A stretch of 10,575 bases of DNA from Coprococcus sp. Lineage in GTDB: Bacteria; Bacillota; Clostridia; Lachnospirales; Lachnospiraceae. Below, one piece after another: positions 6,653-10,575 of the stretch; the first letter of the stretch is position 1; every line of letters begins with the position of its first letter. The stretch spans positions 1 through 10,575 of the forward strand of contig JAEDGN010000069.1 in NCBI GenBank assembly GCA_016297495.1, given 5' to 3'. The notes below the pieces were generated by a model. The model was given only the letters and a program-made list of their open reading frames with translations. It did not search any database and was not told the origin of the DNA. The translations under genes and the position numbers were made by a program.

Positions 6653-6657
6653 TATTA

Positions 6658-7674
6658 TTAATCGTTATATCCGTTCGGGTTCTTCTGCTGCCAGTTCCAG
6701 GAATCCGCACACATTTCATCAATCCCATACTGCGCTTCCCATCCCAGCTCTTCTCTGGCTTTGTCACATCTGGAATAGCAGGTGGCGATATCGCCTGGTC
6801 TGCGTTCCTTAATGACATATTTCAGCGGATGTCCGCAGGCTTTTTCGAATGCACGGATCACATCCAGTACACTGTAGCCATTGCCCGTTCCCAGATTATA
6901 GATGGATACGCCTTCTTTATCAGCCAGCTTCTGAATGGCTTTGACATGGCCCTTTGCCAGATCCACAACGTGGATATAATCTCTGACACCTGTGCCATCC
7001 GGTGTATCATAATCATTGCCAAACACATTAATATATTCCAGCTTGCCGATGGCAACCTGTGCCACGTATGGCACCAGATTATTCGGTATCCCCTTCGGAT
7101 CCTCACCAATGAGACCGCTCTTATGGGCGCCGATCGGATTAAAATAACGAAGTAAGATAACGTTCCATTCCGGATCAGCGGTATGGATATCAGTCAGCAC
7201 CTGCTCCAGCATGCTCTTCGTCCAGCCATAAGGATTGGTCGGTGTTCCCTTCGGGCACTGCTCTGTGATTGGAATCTGTTGAGGATCGCCATATACAGTA
7301 GCCGAAGAACTGAATATAATATTCTTCACACCGTGATTCCTCATCTCATCACAGATAATCAATGTACCTGTCATATTATTATGGTAATACTCTATCGGCA
7401 TGCGCACAGATTCTCCCACCGCCTTCAAACCTGCAAAATGAATGACCGCATCAATCTGTTCCTTATCAAAAATCGCTTTGACCCCTTCCCGGTCCAGCAT
7501 ATCCGTCTTATAAAAGGTCAATGTCTTTCCTGTGATCTGCTGTACACGCTCCAGCGCTTTTTCACTGGAATTGCTGAGATTATCCATGACAACAACGTCA
7601 TAACCCTCATTTAAAAGTTCTACACATGTGTGGCTTCCAATATAGCCGGCTCCACCGGTAACCAGAATCTTCAT
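6658..7674 (-). CDS. galE: UDP-glucose 4-epimerase
   Basis: GalE interconverts UDP-galactose and UDP-glucose using tightly bound NAD, closing the Leloir cycle and also supplying UDP-galactose for surface glycans. The 338 residues are the normal family length. It is an extended short-chain dehydrogenase: the NAD-binding TGGAGYIGS is at 6-14, the catalytic serine region SSSATVYG at 122-129, and the Tyr-x3-Lys pair in YGWTK at Y149 and K153. LRYFNPIGAH (175-184) and RRPGDIA (291-297) are typical substrate-pocket segments. The ATG at 7674 has AAAGGAGAT just upstream. It is the last gene of the operon, starting 26 bases after galT, and a terminator follows its stop closely. Confidence 0.97.
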   Translation of the reverse strand: MKILVTGGAGYIGSHTCVELLNEGYDVVVMDNLSNSSEKALERVQQITGKTLTFYKTDMLDREGVKAIFDKEQIDAVIHFAGLKAVGESVRMPIEYYHNNMTGTLIICDEMRNHGVKNIIFSSSATVYGDPQQIPITEQCPKGTPTNPYGWTKSMLEQVLTDIHTADPEWNVILLRYFNPIGAHKSGLIGEDPKGIPNNLVPYVAQVAIGKLEYINVFGNDYDTPDGTGVRDYIHVVDLAKGHVKAIQKLADKEGVSIYNLGTGNGYSVLDVIRAFEKACGHPLKYVIKERRPGDIATCYSRCDKAREELGWEAQYGIDEMCADSWNWQQKNPNGYND

Positions 7675-7700
7675 GACTGTATATCTCCTTTCACCATTCT

Positions 7701-9191
7701 CTATAATTTTTCAATAAATTTCATAAATGCCTGACGTCCTTCTTCCGTACATTTATAAACACCGGCATCCTCCAGAACATGGGTAAAGGTAATACCCACT
7801 TCCTCTTTAAGAATATCCATCACATTCTCATGAGTTATCGTATCATATTTTCCACGGAAAGTATCTACCCATTCCGCATGTTTTTCAATTTTTTCATTTT
7901 TCCGGATATCTTTGCCTTCCACCAGATAATCTGCAAGTATTTCCATTTCTTCCTTCAATCTGGATGGCAGCACTGCGAGACCCATAACCTCAATCAGACC
8001 GATATTTTCCTTCTTAATATTATGATACTGGGCATGAGGGTGATAAAGTCCCAGCGGATGCTCTTCTGTTGTGAGATTATTTCTGAGAGTCAGATCCAGC
8101 TCAAAGATCTCTCCCACCTTGCGGGCAATCGGTGTGATGGTATTGTGCGGTTCTCCGTCCGTCTCGGCAAAAATACCTGCTGTCTCATCCGTATAATCTC
8201 TCCACACCTTAAGCACATGATCCGCAAGATCGATCAGGCGCTTTTCATCCCTGCAGCGAATACGAAGTACAGCCAGCGGCCATTTCACGATACCCGCTTC
8301 CACATCCTCGTAACCCGCAATAGTAACCGGAATCTCAATCGGAGCCTTTGCCATGGCAAAGGTATAATGTCCTCCCTGGAAATGATCGTGGCTCAGAATG
8401 GAACCTCCCACGATCGGCAGATCCGCATTGGATCCCAGGAAATAATGTGGGAATAATTTTATGAAGTCAAAGAGCTTGATAAAAGTCTGCTTTTCAATCT
8501 TCATTGGTGTATGCTGCCCATTGAACACAATACAATGCTCATTATAATATACATACGGAGAATACTGGAATCCCCATCTGCTGTCATTGATCGTAATCGG
8601 TATAATGCGGTGATTCTCCCTGGCCGGATGATTCAAATGACCTGCATAACCTTCATTCTCCATACAAAGAAGACATTTCGGATAGCTGCCGGACTTTGCG
8701 TTTCTCGCTGCTGCAATGGCTCGCGGATCTTTTTCCGGTTTGGACAGATTGATCGTAATATCAATCTCGCCGTAAGGTGAATCCACCTTCCACTTCATAT
8801 CTTTTTTCACACGGTAACGGCGGATATAATCACTGTCCTGGCTCAATTTATAAAAATATTCCGTAGCTGCCTCCGGTGATTCTTCATACTTTTTCCAGAA
8901 ATCCGCCTGAACCTGTGCCGGACGCGGCATCAGACAGTTCATGAGTTTCGCATCAAATAAATCCCTGTATCCGATACTGTCCTCAATAATTCCTCTTGCA
9001 CATGCCTCATCCAGAAGATCAGCCAGCACATCTTCAAGTACGATACCGGATACATCACACGGCACATCCTCATAATCGCTTTCATGGAACAATTCCAGAA
9101 GAAGATTGGTTGTATAAATACGCTCACATTCCGGGGTCAGCCCGGCAGCAATTCCATACTCAACTAATTTTTTAATACTTTCTGATAACAT
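7701..9191 (-). CDS. galT: UDP-glucose--hexose-1-phosphate uridylyltransferase, class II
   Basis: GalT transfers UMP from UDP-glucose to galactose-1-phosphate, giving UDP-galactose and glucose-1-phosphate. At 496 residues it belongs to the longer class II form of Firmicutes, not the roughly 350-residue class I enzyme. Recognisable segments are PKCLLCMENEGYAGHLNHPA (171-190) with a CxxC pair (C173, C176), the RWGFQYSPY-EHCIVF stretch (205-223), and SHDHFQGGHYTF (267-278), the histidine-rich active-site motif of this class. The ATG at 9191 is preceded by GGGAGGAG. It lies 29 bases after galK and 26 before galE, so the three genes are one transcript. No anomaly was seen. Confidence 0.96.
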   Translation of the reverse strand: MLSESIKKLVEYGIAAGLTPECERIYTTNLLLELFHESDYEDVPCDVSGIVLEDVLADLLDEACARGIIEDSIGYRDLFDAKLMNCLMPRPAQVQADFWKKYEESPEAATEYFYKLSQDSDYIRRYRVKKDMKWKVDSPYGEIDITINLSKPEKDPRAIAAARNAKSGSYPKCLLCMENEGYAGHLNHPARENHRIIPITINDSRWGFQYSPYVYYNEHCIVFNGQHTPMKIEKQTFIKLFDFIKLFPHYFLGSNADLPIVGGSILSHDHFQGGHYTFAMAKAPIEIPVTIAGYEDVEAGIVKWPLAVLRIRCRDEKRLIDLADHVLKVWRDYTDETAGIFAETDGEPHNTITPIARKVGEIFELDLTLRNNLTTEEHPLGLYHPHAQYHNIKKENIGLIEVMGLAVLPSRLKEEMEILADYLVEGKDIRKNEKIEKHAEWVDTFRGKYDTITHENVMDILKEEVGITFTHVLEDAGVYKCTEEGRQAFMKFIEKL

Positions 9192-9220
9192 TTGCGACTC
9201 CTCCCGATATACCTGTCTCT

Positions 9221-10387
9221 TTACGCGATTTTATAAGCGCCGTCACCGATATCCACTACATAAAATTCAGCTTCGTGTCCCACTTTTTCCTTATAGGCTT
9301 TTCCAATAGTCTCAATAAAAGTATCTACTGCATCATTCTCCACAATACTTACTGTGCAGCCGCCAAAACCGCCTCCGGTAATACGAGAACCAATCACACC
9401 CGGAATCTGCCATGCAAGATCCACCAAAATATCGATCTCCTTGCAGGATACCTCATAATCATCTCTGAGCGAAACATGGGAAGCGTTCATCAACTCACCG
9501 AACAACTTCACATCACCTGCCTGCAGCGCTGCCACAGCGCGGATCGTTCTCTGATTCTCATAAACAGCGTGCCTGGCTCTCTTACGTCTTGTCTCATCTT
9601 TAATAGCAGATTTGTGAGCCTCAAACTCCTCCTCTGTAAGATCTCCCAACGTCTGAATATCCACTTCTTTCTGAAGTTCCTTTAAAGCTGTCTCACATTC
9701 ATTCCTTCTGTCATTATAAGCAGAATTCACCAGACTGTGTTTTACCTTGCTGTTTGTGATCACAATTTTTGCGTTTTTCAGAACAACCGGCGCATATTCA
9801 AACTTGAGTGTATTGGTGTCCAGGAAAATCGCATGATCCTTCCTGCCCATGGCACTTGCAAACTGATCCATAATACCGCAGTTGCAGCCATTAAAATTAT
9901 TCTCCGAATCCTGACCGATCAGTGCGATATCCACCATGGATGTATCAAAGCCAAAAGTATCTTTGATGATCAGTCCTGTCAGCACCTCCAGGGATGCGGA
10001 TGAGGATAAACCCGAACCGTTCGGAATATTGCCATATACGAGAATATCCATTCCGTGAGTCAGTTTGAAACCTCTCTTTTCAAAAGCCCACATAACACCC
10101 TTCGGATAATTTGTCCATCCGGCTTCTTTCTCCGGAACAAGATCATCCAGACTTGTTTCAATCATACCGGCCTTCTCAAAATTCATCGAATAAAAACGGA
10201 GCTTCCTGTCCTCGCGATTTCTTACCACGCCATAAGTTCCAATGGTAAGCGCACATGGAAATACATGTCCTCCATTATAATCCGTATGTTCTCCGATCAG
10301 ATTGACACGCCCCGGAGCAAAATATATCCTGATATCTCCCTCACTGCCATAGAGTTCTTTAAATTTTTCCAATATCTGTTCTGCCAT
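9221..10387 (-). CDS. galK: Galactokinase
   Basis: GalK phosphorylates alpha-D-galactose at C1 with ATP, the first committed step of the Leloir pathway, in the cytoplasm. The 388 residues fit the family. The galactokinase signature PGRVNLIGEHTDYNGG spans 25-40 and holds R27, E33, H34 and D36. The GHMP ATP-binding motif PNGSGLSSSAS lies at 122-132, the catalytic Asp is D174 in GIMDQFASAMG (171-181), and the third GHMP motif TGGGFGGCTVS lies at 337-347. The ATG at 10387 follows GGGGGAG by about 8 bases. It is the first gene of galK-galT-galE, downstream of the promoter at 10438-10466. Confidence 0.97.
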   Translation of the reverse strand: MAEQILEKFKELYGSEGDIRIYFAPGRVNLIGEHTDYNGGHVFPCALTIGTYGVVRNREDRKLRFYSMNFEKAGMIETSLDDLVPEKEAGWTNYPKGVMWAFEKRGFKLTHGMDILVYGNIPNGSGLSSSASLEVLTGLIIKDTFGFDTSMVDIALIGQDSENNFNGCNCGIMDQFASAMGRKDHAIFLDTNTLKFEYAPVVLKNAKIVITNSKVKHSLVNSAYNDRRNECETALKELQKEVDIQTLGDLTEEEFEAHKSAIKDETRRKRARHAVYENQRTIRAVAALQAGDVKLFGELMNASHVSLRDDYEVSCKEIDILVDLAWQIPGVIGSRITGGGFGGCTVSIVENDAVDTFIETIGKAYKEKVGHEAEFYVVDIGDGAYKIA

Positions 10388-10423
10388 CTGTTTTCTCCCC
10401 CTGTATTATTTCCGTTAACTGAT

Positions 10424-10441
10424 TTATATTTATAAATATAA
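10424..10441. promoter_or_regulatory. 18-bp perfect palindrome at the galK transcription start
   Basis: TTATATTTATAAATATAA is a perfect palindrome running from inside the -10 hexamer past the predicted start of galK transcription. A bound protein there would block initiation, so it is a candidate repressor site. It consists only of A and T, which raises the chance of coincidence. Confidence 0.42.
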
Positions 10442-10466
10442 TATGACAGCTCACTATTCTCAACAA
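10438..10466 (-). promoter_or_regulatory. Candidate promoter of the galKTE operon
   Basis: On the minus strand TTGTTG (10461-10466) is followed by 17 bases and TATTAT (10438-10443). Transcription would start near 10431, giving a leader of about 44 nt with the GGGGGAG ribosome binding site near its end. The region is very AT-rich, so other -10-like hexamers exist, but this pair has the best spacing. Confidence 0.55.
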
Positions 10467-10524
10467 TAATATTGGGTTATAATATAACTATATTGAGATT
10501 GTTTTTTATCGTTAAAAATGATAA
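10458..10524. promoter_or_regulatory. AT-rich region upstream of galK with further inverted repeats
   Basis: No gene is seen here. TCTCAA (10458-10463) and TTGAGA (10493-10498) are inverted arms 29 bases apart. CAATAATATTG (10464-10474) is an 11-bp palindrome touching the -35. An imperfect 19-bp palindrome (10506-10524) has TTATC and GATAA as outer arms. Any of these could be a regulator or catabolite-control site upstream of the gal operon; none matches the cre consensus well enough to name. Confidence 0.3.
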
Positions 10525-10533
10525 TATGGAATC

Positions 10534-10571
10534 GTGGGACGTAGTGGGACAGGGGACGGTTCTGTGTCCCA
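10534..10571. repeat. GGGAC-repeat hairpin, likely dispersed intergenic repeat
   Basis: GGGAC occurs three times in the same direction (10536-10540, 10546-10550, 10553-10557), followed by its complement GTCCC (10566-10570). TGGGACA (10545-10551) pairs perfectly with TGTCCCA (10565-10571), and a shorter alternative stem pairs 10553-10557 with 10566-10570. From memory, the phrase GGGGACGGTTCTGTGTCCC recurs in many bacterial genomes, often near IS200-like/REP-associated tyrosine transposases. No T-tract follows, so it does not look like a terminator. The element may continue beyond the window. Confidence 0.55.
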
Positions 10572-10575
10572 TATT

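Noticed and set aside
7779..8456. Plus-strand open frame of 225 codons antisense to galT
   Set aside because: galT is unambiguous over this stretch; the opposite frame has low-complexity Phe/Ile/His-rich sequence and no family features.
10545..10571. Terminator from an unseen gene to the right
   Set aside because: The hairpin has no T-tract on either side, and its sequence looks like a known dispersed repeat type.

Overview
The window looks like chromosomal DNA from a Gram-positive, moderately low-GC Clostridia, most likely a Lachnospiraceae-type gut anaerobe. The evidence is strong AGGAGG-type ribosome binding sites before almost every gene, a galK-galT-galE operon with the class II (Firmicute) GalT, and a cytoplasmic family 3 beta-glucosidase whose two GH3 domains are in swapped order, an arrangement known from Ruminococcus and Butyrivibrio. 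Genus and species cannot be decided from the sequence alone.

Layout. At the left edge a metallophosphoesterase gene runs off the window (1-668, minus), preceded in the same orientation by a ketopantoate-reductase-like gene (709-1626, minus). A divergent intergenic region (1627-1785) holds promoters for both directions and a perfect spaced inverted repeat. A large permuted GH3 glycosidase follows (1786-4290, plus) and ends at a strong hairpin terminator (4291-4335). From about 4334 to 6592 lies a scrambled island read from the minus strand: the last 66 codons of a flavodoxin-family oxidoreductase (remnant), an intact ArsR-type HTH gene with a DUF2087 tail, an unrecognised 117-residue protein gene just upstream of it, a near-consensus promoter carrying a 17-bp palindrome and three related TGATT elements, and a GroEL remnant that lacks its N-terminal third and carries an in-frame stop. 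The right third is the Leloir operon galK-galT-galE (10387 to 6658, minus), with a promoter upstream of galK and a terminator after galE. The right edge holds an AT-rich upstream region and a GGGAC-repeat hairpin.

How the genes relate. GalK phosphorylates galactose, GalT exchanges it with UDP-glucose and GalE regenerates UDP-glucose, so 6658-10387 is a complete core galactose-to-glucose-1-phosphate route; no galM, transporter or dedicated regulator is in view. The GH3 enzyme lacks a signal peptide and would cleave imported beta-linked oligosaccharides in the cytoplasm. The HTH/117-residue pair is the least explained unit. It has its own strong promoter with candidate operator sequence, and it sits between two decayed genes, which suggests insertion or local rearrangement. 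No tRNA, rRNA, CRISPR array or intact transposase gene was seen.
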